Positions 54,064 through 63,400 of a stretch of 64,000 nt of DNA are shown piece by piece (the first letter of the stretch is position 1; each line of letters begins with the position of its first letter). The stretch lies in NCBI GenBank assembly GCA_000158135.1, contig DS999531.1, positions 2,336,051 to 2,400,050 on the forward strand, in the 5' to 3' direction. The notes below the pieces were generated by a model. The model worked only from the letters and a program-made list of their open reading frames with translations, was not told where the DNA came from and searched no databases. Source of the DNA: Rhodobacteraceae bacterium KLH11. GTDB lineage: Bacteria; Pseudomonadota; Alphaproteobacteria; Rhodobacterales; Rhodobacteraceae. The position numbers and the translations under genes are program-made.

Positions 54064-54663
54064 ATGGCTTTTGAACTTCCTGATCTTCCTTATGCACATG
54101 ACGCGCTGGCAGCCAAGGGCATGTCAGCCGAAACACTGGAATATCACCACGACCTGCACCACAAGGCCTATGTCGACAACGGCAACAAGCTGATCGCCGG
54201 AACCGAGTGGGACGGCAAGTCGCTGGAAGAGATCATCACTGGCACCTATGACGCGAACGCCGTGGCGCAGAACGGTATCTTCAACAACATCAGCCAGCTT
54301 TGGAACCACAACCAGTTCTGGGAGATGATGGGCCCCGGCGGCAACGCCATGCCCGGTGAGCTGGAAAAAGCGCTGATCGAGAGCTTTGGTTCGGTTGACG
54401 AATTCAAATCGCAGTTCAGTGCTGCCGGCGCTGGTCAGTTCGGCTCGGGCTGGGCATGGCTGGTCAAGAACGCGGACGGCTCGCTGGCCGTAACCAAGAC
54501 CGAAAACGGCGTGAACCCGCTGTGCTTTGGTCAGACCGCGCTGCTGGGTTGTGACGTGTGGGAGCATTCCTACTACATTGATTTCCGCAACAAGCGCCCG
54601 GCCTATCTGTCGAACTTCCTCGACAATCTGGTGAACTGGGAAAACGTCGCGTCGCGGATGTGA
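54064..54663 (+). CDS. sodB: iron (or cambialistic) superoxide dismutase
   Basis: The 199-residue protein has FELPDLPYAHDALAAKGMSA, the first metal His in LEYHHDLHHKAYVDNGN, WNHNQFWEMMGPGGNAMPGE, FGSGWAWLVKNADGSLAVTK and the ligands DVWEHSYYIDFRN. The pattern and FGSGW..L are those of Fe-SOD. It removes superoxide in the cytoplasm. The start has AGGGGG upstream. Confidence 0.95.
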   Translation: MAFELPDLPYAHDALAAKGMSAETLEYHHDLHHKAYVDNGNKLIAGTEWDGKSLEEIITGTYDANAVAQNGIFNNISQLWNHNQFWEMMGPGGNAMPGELEKALIESFGSVDEFKSQFSAAGAGQFGSGWAWLVKNADGSLAVTKTENGVNPLCFGQTALLGCDVWEHSYYIDFRNKRPAYLSNFLDNLVNWENVASRM

Positions 54664-54692
54664 TCCATTAGCCCCTGACGGGTTAGGGAAGG

Positions 54693-54724
54693 GCCTGCTG
54701 GCGGTGACGCTGGCAGGCTTTTTT
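54693..54724 (+). terminator. sodB terminator
   Basis: GCCTGC (54693-54698) pairs with GCAGGC (54713-54718), followed by six T residues (54719-54724). It lies 30 bases after the sodB stop. Confidence 0.75.
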
Positions 54725-54840
54725 GTGATTGTAGCCAGTATCAAAAACCCGCGCGGCGATTATGCCCTTGCTTGCAGCAGGCACTTCAGGCCGAGCGCTT
54801 TGTTTATGCAGACAGATTTACCCTGCAACATCCGGAAAAC

Positions 54841-55542
54841 TCATCTACCAGACTGTGCTGAGGTGGTTTGCAAAGCCAAATCTATGGTTTCAGGCGGCGT
54901 GTTTTCGACCTGCCTCAGGACATGCAGAAAACCGCTCAGAAAGACCGCACCGCCCATCAGCTTGCAGACTTCCTCGATCGCGACAAGCCAGAGCTTTATG
55001 TCCAAAGCCGCCGTTTTCGAAAAGCCCAGCCACTGCAAGACGGCTTGATCGTTTGACAGGATGTCCAGGACGATAGATGCCACAAGAATCCCGAACCCTA
55101 TTCCGAGGAATCGCAAAAACCGGTCATAGCGCAGTATTTCCGCACGATAGCGATAAAGGAAGAATGCGCCAATCAGCCCATACAGCGCAATCAGCAGATC
55201 ATCGATGCGATCTGTCAGGCTGGTTTGCTTGATCCCGAACCAGTGGTGTATGGCTTTGTCGATGTTTTCGTGAATCATGAACCAGTCATCCAGGGCAAGA
55301 AAGACAAACCCGAGACCAATCAGAAGCCAGATGATCTGATCCCGACGGCCGAGGAAGATTTGCAAACTGGTGAAGCCAACCAGAAACAGAAGTATTATCG
55401 AAATATGGGTGCCAACCGAGCCTTCGCGGTAGTGCTTTGCTGGCAGGTCGCGAAACACCTCTCCATGGAAGATCATGATCAGGTTGAGAAGCGCGACTGC
55501 GATGATGATGTGTCTGGTCGATATTTTCTGCAATATGGCCAT
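54841..55542 (-). CDS. polytopic membrane protein, 233 aa
   Basis: From ATG 55542 (MAILQKISTRHIIIAVALLN) the protein has about six membrane segments (IIIAVALLNLIMIFHGEVF, ISIILLFLVGFTSLQIFLG, IIWLLIGLGFVFLALDDWF and more). The motif ALDDWFMIHENIDK between segments is striking and recurs in a family of bacterial membrane proteins with unknown function. It stands alone, opposite to sodB. Confidence 0.6.
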   Translation of the reverse strand: MAILQKISTRHIIIAVALLNLIMIFHGEVFRDLPAKHYREGSVGTHISIILLFLVGFTSLQIFLGRRDQIIWLLIGLGFVFLALDDWFMIHENIDKAIHHWFGIKQTSLTDRIDDLLIALYGLIGAFFLYRYRAEILRYDRFLRFLGIGFGILVASIVLDILSNDQAVLQWLGFSKTAALDIKLWLVAIEEVCKLMGGAVFLSGFLHVLRQVENTPPETIDLALQTTSAQSGR

Positions 55543-55970
55543 GTCAACACCTTGATTATAATTGTATTTCTTGGATTTGCGCCATGGGCAGCATCCACGC
55601 GGCGAGCTGTCATGAAACATTTATATAAATGTTACAAAATCTTTAGAAAGCAGCAGGCAGGTCACAATTAGTTGTTCGGGATGCCGAAGGCCTGCCATTC
55701 CGATTAGCGCGCGCACAGGGTTTTGAGGAACGTTGTGAAGATCGCACCCCGGAACCTTCATTTCCCGCAGAACGCGCAGTCAGGCAGGCGGTGATGCAGC
55801 GCAGTCAGATGGTCTTGGTTTGCCGCTGGTGAAACCCGCCGGTCGCGGCGTGTTGGCAGAGGTCGATCCCCCGCGGATCAACGATCCCGAACACGCGGTT
55901 GCGCAGGGCCCGATTGGCAAAGCCTGAATGGCAGACGGTCAAAATACAGACCGTCGCTGTATTGACCGGA
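55543..55970. other. 428-base region without a clear gene
   Basis: The region upstream of the membrane-protein gene and after the LOG gene holds no frame with both a start and a ribosome binding site. A plus-strand stretch at about 55790-55930 reads DGLGLPLVKPAGRGVLAEVD and PPRINDPEHAVAQGPIGKA before a stop; it could be the decayed end of a gene, but I cannot name it. Confidence 0.35.
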
Positions 55971-56522
55971 TTAATCCAATAATCTGCGCAATTGGGCGAG
56001 GGCGGCATCCGGCGTATCCACCCAGGTGATGAAATCGGCCAGTGAGGCCTCGGCAAAGTTCTGACTGATCAACTGATCCAGCAGCGCCCGCAGCGTGTCC
56101 CAATACCCATCCACATTCATCACGAGAATGGGTTTGTCATGCAGCCCCAATTGTCGCCATGTAAGCGCTTCGAACAGCTCGTCCAGCGAGCCGGGCCCGC
56201 CGGGCAGGACCACTACGGCGTCGGCGTTCATGATCATGACCTTCTTGCGTTCGTGCATCGTTTCGGTCACCACAAAGCGGGTCAGGTCGGTTTTACCCAC
56301 CTCGCGCTGCATCAGATGAACCGGGATGACGCCGAATGTGTCGCCTCCGGCTGCTTGGGCGGCGCGTGCAACCGCGCCCATCAACCCCACATCGCCCGCG
56401 CCATAGACCAGCCGCCACCCTTCACTGGCCAGCAAAGTGCCGAACCTTTGGGCGGCCTGCGAATAGGCCGGATTCGCGCCATTGCGTGACCCGCAATACA
56501 CACAGACGGATTTCTGGGGCAT
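55971..56522 (-). CDS. LOG-family nucleotide 5'-monophosphate phosphoribohydrolase
   Basis: The 183-residue protein has VCVYCGSRNGANPAYSQAAQ, RLVYGAGDVGLMGAVARAAQ, TETMHERKKVMIMNADAVVV and PGGPGSLDELFEALTWRQLG, the LOG (TIGR00730) pattern. It releases ribose-5-phosphate from nucleoside monophosphates, as in cytokinin activation. The usual PGG.GT.EE reads PGGPGSLDE here, still with the key Glu-bearing loop. Confidence 0.88.
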   Translation of the reverse strand: MPQKSVCVYCGSRNGANPAYSQAAQRFGTLLASEGWRLVYGAGDVGLMGAVARAAQAAGGDTFGVIPVHLMQREVGKTDLTRFVVTETMHERKKVMIMNADAVVVLPGGPGSLDELFEALTWRQLGLHDKPILVMNVDGYWDTLRALLDQLISQNFAEASLADFITWVDTPDAALAQLRRLLD

Positions 56523-56648
56523 AACTCGGCCTCTCTGCTCTTGTCTTCGGGGTTTTGACCCCTGATAGCGAGATTGATAGGTTGGCTCAACCGTCCGCTG
56601 GAAAGTGTGCCGATCAAGGCCTTTACCGGACGGTGTGAAAGGGAAAGA

Positions 56649-58001
56649 ATGGACGCCAAATCGGGAAGCGGAGGCTCGGGTACCTTCATCTGGGGGCTGA
56701 TTGCGGGGCTTGTTGTCGTGCTCGTCGCGGGCGGGCTGTACCTGTCGGGCTTCTTTGGTTCGTCACAGCAGCAGGCAGCACCCGAAACGGCGAAGCCGGT
56801 TGCGCAGACTGCTCCGCCAGAGCCCGCAGTTGCTGAGGCGCAGGCGCCGGAAACCAGCCAACCCGAGGGCGACGAACCGGAAGCCAGCGCGCCGAAGGCC
56901 GAAGAGACCGCCGATGAAACCTCTGCCGCCGACGAAGACGAAGAAGCCGCGCCTGCGCTGGCGGCACCTGTTCTGGATCAGATATTCGTTGAACCCGACG
57001 GAAACGCGCTTTTGTCAGGCAATGCCGAGCCGGGGGCCGAGGTCAGCGTCATGCTGAACGGTGAGGCCGTGCATAGCTTTACCGTCGATCAGAGCGGTCA
57101 ATTCGCTGAATTCGTCTCGATCCCGTTTTCCGACGATGCCCGGGGGCTGGTGCTTGAGACCCGGAGCGGTGATGCGACAACCCGCTCGGACGATTATCTG
57201 ATCGCAGCACTGCCTGAACCTGCGCAGCCTGAAGCCGCGGATGCGCTACAGGACGAACCGACCGTAGATATTGCCACGACGCAGGTAGCGGAGCCTGACC
57301 CAACGCCTGACGTAACCGAAGAAGACACGGGTGCAACGCGAGTGCCCGAGGAAAAGACCGAGGTTGCAAATACCGGCGCACCCACAACGCAAGAGGCTGA
57401 GCCCATAGCTGATGCGCAACCCGAACAGGACACTGCGCCTGATCAGCAGGTTGCGATCTTGCGCTCGGGCGAGGAAGGGGTTGAACTGGTACAACCGCCC
57501 ATCGTGCAGGATACGCCGCCTGAACAGATTGCATTGGACACGATCGGATATTCAGACACGGGCGATGTGGAACTGACCGGGCGCGCGCAAGAGGGGTCTG
57601 CGGTGCGTCTTTATCTGAACAATCGCCTTGTGGCAGACCTTGCTCCGGCAGCGGATGGCAAGTGGCGGGGTGAGGTCGAAGGCATTGACCCCGGCGTTTA
57701 CACCTTGCGCGTGGATGAGGTTGCCCCGGACGGGACCGTTGCCAGCAGGCTTGAAACCCCGTTCAAACGCGAACCCGTCGAAACCCTGCGTGCGGCGGAA
57801 ACAGCCCAGCCGGGGGAAACGCCAGCCCAGACCCCTTCGATCCGGTCGGTCACCGTTCAAAAGGGCGATACACTCTGGGCGATTTCCCGCGACCGGTTCG
57901 GCGATGGGGTGCTGTATGTCAAGCTGTTCGAGGCGAACAAGGATGCCATTCGCGACCCCGATCTGATCTATCCGGGGCAAATTTTCACGATTCCAGAATA
58001 A
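56649..58001 (+). CDS. LysM-domain protein with anchored acidic linker
   Basis: From ATG 56649 (GGGAAAG upstream) the 450-residue protein has one membrane anchor (FIWGLIAGLVVVLVAGGLYL, about 13-32), a long acidic Pro/Ala/Glu linker, two Ig-like repeats (FVEPDGNALLSGNAEPGAEV and IGYSDTGDVELTGRAQEGSA) and a C-terminal LysM (VTVQKGDTLWAISRDRFGDG, then LIYPGQIFTIPE). It probably connects the inner membrane with peptidoglycan. Confidence 0.85.
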   Translation: MDAKSGSGGSGTFIWGLIAGLVVVLVAGGLYLSGFFGSSQQQAAPETAKPVAQTAPPEPAVAEAQAPETSQPEGDEPEASAPKAEETADETSAADEDEEAAPALAAPVLDQIFVEPDGNALLSGNAEPGAEVSVMLNGEAVHSFTVDQSGQFAEFVSIPFSDDARGLVLETRSGDATTRSDDYLIAALPEPAQPEAADALQDEPTVDIATTQVAEPDPTPDVTEEDTGATRVPEEKTEVANTGAPTTQEAEPIADAQPEQDTAPDQQVAILRSGEEGVELVQPPIVQDTPPEQIALDTIGYSDTGDVELTGRAQEGSAVRLYLNNRLVADLAPAADGKWRGEVEGIDPGVYTLRVDEVAPDGTVASRLETPFKREPVETLRAAETAQPGETPAQTPSIRSVTVQKGDTLWAISRDRFGDGVLYVKLFEANKDAIRDPDLIYPGQIFTIPE

Positions 58002-58061
58002 CGCTTTGGCATCGGCCTGTCCCGGGCCGCAGCCAATCTCTGACCGCAGTTAAGGTACGTG

Positions 58062-59873
58062 ATGAGACAACCTTCCACGACCCAGACCACCCCGGACGAG
58101 CGCCGCTCGGGCTGGCGCACCATTCGCAAGGTCTCGCCCTATCTGTGGCCCGAAGATCAGCCATGGGTGAAGCACCGCGTCATTCTGGCGATGGCGATGC
58201 TGGTGCTGGCCAAGCTGATCGCGGTCTATACACCGATCCTTTATAAAGGGGCGGTTGATGGTCTGGCGGGCGAGGGCGTGCCGCCGCTGGCGCTGGGCGC
58301 GGTGGGCCTGACCGTCGCCTATGGCGTGGCCCGGATGATGACGGTGGGCTTCCAGCAACTGCGGGATGCGCTTTTCGCCCCCGTCGGGCAAAGAGCATTG
58401 CGGGCGCTCGCGCTTGAGACCTTCCAGCACATTCATCAGCTGTCGATGCGATATCACGTGACGCGGCGCACCGGGGGCCTCAGCCGGATCATCGAGCGTG
58501 GCGTGAAAGGGGTAGAGTTCCTTTTGCGGTTCCTGCTGTTCTCGATCGGGCCGCTGATTCTGGAACTGCTGCTGGTCTCGGTCATCCTGCTGTGGCTGTT
58601 TGACGTTTGGTATCTGGTCGTTGTGGCGGCGACCATCGCGCTCTACATCTGGTTCACCTTCACAGTTACCGAGTGGCGCGTGAAGCTGCGGCGCGAGATG
58701 AATGATCAGGACACCGAGGCCAACCAGCGCGCCATCGACAGCCTGCTGAACTTTGAAACGGTCAAGTATTTCAACGCTGAGACGCGCGAGGCCGACCGCT
58801 ATGACGTGTCGATGAAAGCCTATGCGAAGGCTGCGCTGAAAACGGCTTATTCGCTGGCCTTTCTGAATTTCGGCCAGTCTGTGCTGATCACCGGGGGCCT
58901 GATCGGGGTGATGGTTCTGGCTGCAATGGGCGTACAAAACGGGTCGCTGACGGTGGGCGATTTTGTGATGGTCAACGCCTATATGATCCAGATCACCGTA
59001 CCGCTGAATTTCCTGGGCACGGTGTATCGCGAGATCAGGCAATCTCTGGTGGATATGGGGCAGATGTTCGACTTGCTGGAACAATCCGCAGAAGTGACAG
59101 ACAAACCCTGCGCGCCGAACCTCAAGGTGGATGGCGGCGAGGTCACGCTGGAAAACGTGCATTTTGGCTATGATGCCGACCGCGAGATCCTCAAAGGTGT
59201 GTCTCTGACCGTTCTCGCCGGGCAGACCGTGGCCATCGTGGGGGCGACCGGGTCGGGTAAATCCACCATCGGGCGGCTTTTGTTCCGGTTCTATGATGTC
59301 ACCGGCGGGGCGCTGAAAATCGATGGGCAGGACGTGCGCGATGTGTCTCAGAGCAGCCTGCATGCCTCTATCGGAGTGGTTCCACAGGATACGGTGCTGT
59401 TCAACGATACGATCCGCTACAATATCGCCTATGGGCGCGAGGGGGCAACGCAGGCAGATGTGGAAGATGCCGCGAAGGCTGCCCAGATTCACGACTTTAT
59501 CGTGGGCCTGCCGGAAGGGTACGACACCAGGGTGGGGGAACGGGGCCTGAAGCTTTCGGGCGGCGAAAAACAGCGCGTCGGAATTGCGCGCACTCTGCTC
59601 AAGAACCCGCCGATCCTGTTGCTGGATGAGGCGACCTCGGCGCTGGATACGGATACCGAGCAAGAGATCAAGGGCGCGTTGGCGCGCGCGGGGGAAGGGC
59701 GGACCGTTTTGACCATCGCACACCGGCTCAGTACGATAGCCGAAGCTGACAGCATCGTGGTTCTGGAACAAGGCAGGATTTTGGAACAGGGCACCCATGA
59801 CGACCTGCTGCAGCGGGATGGACGGTATGCCCGGTTGTGGAGCCGTCAGCAATCGGATGAAGACGCCGCCTGA
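58062..59873 (+). CDS. Atm1/HMT1-like ABC exporter (fused permease-ATPase)
   Basis: The 603-residue half transporter has about six membrane helices in its first 320 residues (VILAMAMLVLAKLIAVYTPI and others), with ETVKYFNAETREADRYDVSM as in Atm1-type proteins. Its ATPase has Walker A IVGATGSGKSTIGRLLFRFY, signature LKLSGGEKQRVGIARTLLKN and Walker B ILLLDEATSALDTDTEQEIK. Such exporters move glutathione-linked metal or persulfide compounds. ATG 58062 has AAGG 6 bases upstream. Confidence 0.9.
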   Translation: MRQPSTTQTTPDERRSGWRTIRKVSPYLWPEDQPWVKHRVILAMAMLVLAKLIAVYTPILYKGAVDGLAGEGVPPLALGAVGLTVAYGVARMMTVGFQQLRDALFAPVGQRALRALALETFQHIHQLSMRYHVTRRTGGLSRIIERGVKGVEFLLRFLLFSIGPLILELLLVSVILLWLFDVWYLVVVAATIALYIWFTFTVTEWRVKLRREMNDQDTEANQRAIDSLLNFETVKYFNAETREADRYDVSMKAYAKAALKTAYSLAFLNFGQSVLITGGLIGVMVLAAMGVQNGSLTVGDFVMVNAYMIQITVPLNFLGTVYREIRQSLVDMGQMFDLLEQSAEVTDKPCAPNLKVDGGEVTLENVHFGYDADREILKGVSLTVLAGQTVAIVGATGSGKSTIGRLLFRFYDVTGGALKIDGQDVRDVSQSSLHASIGVVPQDTVLFNDTIRYNIAYGREGATQADVEDAAKAAQIHDFIVGLPEGYDTRVGERGLKLSGGEKQRVGIARTLLKNPPILLLDEATSALDTDTEQEIKGALARAGEGRTVLTIAHRLSTIAEADSIVVLEQGRILEQGTHDDLLQRDGRYARLWSRQQSDEDAA

Positions 59874-59982
59874 TCGTGTCGCGTATTCGTGATTTTGCGT
59901 CCCTTCTTTGGTTGTCTGATCGTGCCTAGGTAACGCCACAGCACGTATATGTGCTCAAATCTTACCAAGGGAGTTGTCTGAA

Positions 59983-60396
59983 ATGAAAATGAACAGGTTG
60001 CGCATGGTTATGGTGTCGGCTTTTGCTGCTGGCGCAGCATTCGCCTCAAGCGCTTACGCGGACCCGATCGAGGGGGTGTGGAAGACACAACCGGATCGCA
60101 AGAACCTGATCTCGCACATCCAGATATCCGAGTGCAAAGGCAAGTTCTGCGGCAAGATTTTATCGGCCTATGACAGCTCTGGCAAAGAGGTGAAAACGCC
60201 CAATATCGGCAAGCAGCTGTTCTGGGATGTCGCCAGTGAAGGTGGCGGGAAATACGGCGGCGGAGAGTTCTGGGTGCCGCTGATCGACGTGGATGTCGAT
60301 CCCAAGATTACGCTGTCGGGCAACTCGCTGACGGTCAAGGGATGTGAGCACGTTGTCTGCGGGCACCAGACCTGGACGCGCCTGTCGGACAAATAA
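59983..60396 (+). CDS. secreted DUF2147 protein
   Basis: From ATG 59983 (AAGGGAG upstream) the 137-residue protein has a signal peptide (RLRMVMVSAFAAGAAFASSA, then YADPIEG). The mature part reads DPIEGVWKTQPDRKNLISHI, CKGKFCGKILSAYDS and VKGCEHVVCGHQTWTRL, the DUF2147 lipocalin-like pattern. It is periplasmic; the function is unknown. Confidence 0.85.
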   Translation: MKMNRLRMVMVSAFAAGAAFASSAYADPIEGVWKTQPDRKNLISHIQISECKGKFCGKILSAYDSSGKEVKTPNIGKQLFWDVASEGGGKYGGGEFWVPLIDVDVDPKITLSGNSLTVKGCEHVVCGHQTWTRLSDK

Positions 60397-60426
60397 GGCC
60401 GGGATAGGAAATTCAGCGAAATACAG

Positions 60427-60453
60427 AATGGCGAGCCCTTGGGGCTCGCCATT
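60427..60453. terminator. bidirectional terminator between DUF2147 and the RND gene
   Basis: AATGGCGAGCCC (60427-60438) pairs perfectly with GGGCTCGCCATT (60442-60453), with T residues on both outer sides. It serves the two convergent genes. Confidence 0.8.
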
Positions 60454-60455
60454 TC

Positions 60456-63400
60456 TTATTCTGCCGCTTTCAGAGGGGATGTCGGCGGCTGGTCTGGATT
60501 GGCATCTGTGACGCCGCCCTCGTTCCACATAATTTCGGCGGCTTGCATCCCGCGTGCGCTTTGATTGATGGCCATGTCCTGCGCGATCTGGCTGGAGCGT
60601 CCTGCGGTTGCGCGCGCCAGCGCTTTGCCCAGCCATATGATGTAGGTTGTCACCCAGACCCGCAGGGCCAGAAGCGAGGGTGTGACGATCAGCGTCAGAA
60701 CGGTTGCTGTTCCCAGACCGAAGACTACCGCAGTTGCCAGCTGTTTCCACCACAGGGCGGTCGGGCTGTCGATGGAATAGCCGCCACCGATGAAATCCAG
60801 CGACAGACCAAACATCATCGGGGTCAGGCCGGCCATGGTTGTCAGCGTGGTCAGAAGAACCGGGCGGATACGGGCCTCGGCCGTGCGAACGATGGCATCG
60901 ATACGCGACATGTAGCGGCTGTATTCCTGATAGGTGTCGATCAGAACAATGTTGTTGTTCACCACGATCCCAGCCAGCGCCACAATCCCGGTTCCGGTCA
61001 TGATGATCGAGAAGGGCTGCTGCATCACCATCATCCCGATCAGAACCCCGGTTGTAGACAGAACAACAGCAAGCAGAACCAGCACTGAATTGTAGAACGA
61101 GTTGAACTGCGCCAGCAGGATCACGAACATCAGGCCCAGAGCAGCCAGAAACGCGCTGGACAGGAAAGCCTGACTTTCAGCCTGATCTTCCTGATCACCG
61201 GTCCATTCCCAACTGATCGAGCGGGCAAACGGATTGGTCTCCAGCCATTCGGTCAGCACCGCGATCCGTTCGTTGGGGTTGATGAGAGCAAAGCTGGCTT
61301 CGCCATCATCGATGGCCGTGCGCAAGGCACCAACATTCTCAGCACCGGCTAGTTTCACAAGCTCGAACTCTGTCCCGTCGAGGCTGGTGATCGTCGTGCC
61401 GCTCGGGTTCTCATCCTCGGCGACTGCACGAACGGTGGCCAGACGCAGCTCTGCCCCATCGGGGCCGGTGGTGATCACCTTGCTGAGCCCGGGTTCAACA
61501 TCCGCCTTCACGTCATAATAACGCTGCTGATCTACGCGATTGATCTCGGCCAGCTTGGCCACCGGCTTGCGGCTAACGAAGTTTGACAGGGGCACCAACC
61601 CATCTGGTGTGCGGACCTTGAGCGTGTCCAGCGTGGACAGAACCCGATCCTGATCGGGCAGGCGGACGCGGATTTCGACCTCTTCATCGGTCGAGTCGGG
61701 TCGCATCTCACCCAGCAGAATACCCCGGGTCACAAGCTGCACCATAGCACCGACGGTGGCGACATCCGCACCAAACCGACCTGCCTTGGCGACATCAACA
61801 TCGATCTGCCAGTCGATGCCGGGCAGGGGCAGAGTGTCTTCGATCTTGATCAGGCCGGGCGTACTGTTAAAGGCCTCGCGCGCGGTCAGCGTTGCGGCGG
61901 TCAGCTCTTCCCAGCTATCGCCCTTGATCCGCAGATGAACGGGCTTGGCCGAGGCCGGGCCTTGTTCCAGCGCCAGAATCTCGACCGCGAAACCCGGGAT
62001 TTCGGCCAGTTCAGCACTCAGTTCCTCCAGCACGAAATCGCCATCATATTCCGGCGCAACCACGTGCCGGTCGAACAGACCCCCGGCGATGGGTTCGGTG
62101 ATGTTGGGCCGATCTTCCCACGGGATGATCTCAAACTGAACACGGCCCACGGTATCGGCCGGGGCAGAGGCACCGCCGTTGTTCTGGTTCAGCCCGCCTT
62201 CGCCTGCAAAGGCAAAGACGTTGATCACCGCCGGGTGGGCGCTGATCACGCGCTCGGCTTCCTGGACCATCTCATCCTTTTCAGCCAGCGAAAGGTTGCC
62301 GCGGGCCCGGACATAGGCGGTGGCCTGTTCGGGTTCGCTTTCAACAAAGAACTCAACCCCGCGCGCGTTCTGCGGAAACAGGATGAAGGCGATCCAGAAG
62401 ACCAGTGCAAAAACAACGGCCACAGATACCACCGGCATCACGGGATTGCCGACGAGGAACTTGATGACATAGCCAAAGGGCGTGTGTTCCTTGGCGGTAT
62501 GAACATGCTCATCCGGCGCACGTTCGATCTTTGCCGCGCTCAGCGTGACCGAGCCTGCAAAGGCCCCGAACAGGAACATGAGCGCGCCGGTAAATGCACC
62601 GCCCGGCAGCAGGTAATCGGGGTTCAGAACCTGCATCGCGCCGAGGAAAATCAGATACAGCGACGGTGGTACCAGCAAGGCCCGCCCCCACCAGGGGAAC
62701 CGCGCCCGCAACCAGTTCGAGCTGCGGTCAAAACTGCGGCTCATCCGGCCCGAAACACCACCCATGACCGGCAGGTAGATCAGCGCCACGATCAGCGAGG
62801 CGGACAGAACGAAGATCAGCGTGACGGGCAGCATGCCCATGAACTCACCCGGAATGCCGGGCCAGAACAGCATCGGCAGGAAGGCACAGAGCGTTGTGGC
62901 CGTCGACGAGACGATCGGCCAGAACATGCGCTGCGCCGCTTCGACATAGGCGTGCATGGGGCCTACGCCCTCTTTGATGCGCTTGTCGGCGTATTCCACC
63001 ACTACGATGGCACCATCGACCAGCATGCCAACCGCGAGGATCAGGCCGAACATCACGATGTTTGAGATGCTGACACCCATCACCGCTAGGAAGGCAAAAC
63101 ACAGCAGGAACGACGTTGGAATAGCAAAGCCCACCAGCAATGCTGCGCGGGTGCCCAGCGAGGCCAGAACCACGATCATCACCAGCGCAATCGCGGTCAG
63201 GACCGAGCCTTCCAACTGGCTGACCATTGAACCGACGATGCGGCTTTGATCATTTGAGGTGCCGACATCAACGGCGGCCTGCAACTCTGATGGCCATTTG
63301 GTCTGCGCCTCAGCAATGGTGGTTTTGACTTGCGCAACCGTGTCGATCAGGTTGAACCCCTTGCGCTTGACCACCTGCAGGGCCACCGTCGGCTCACCGT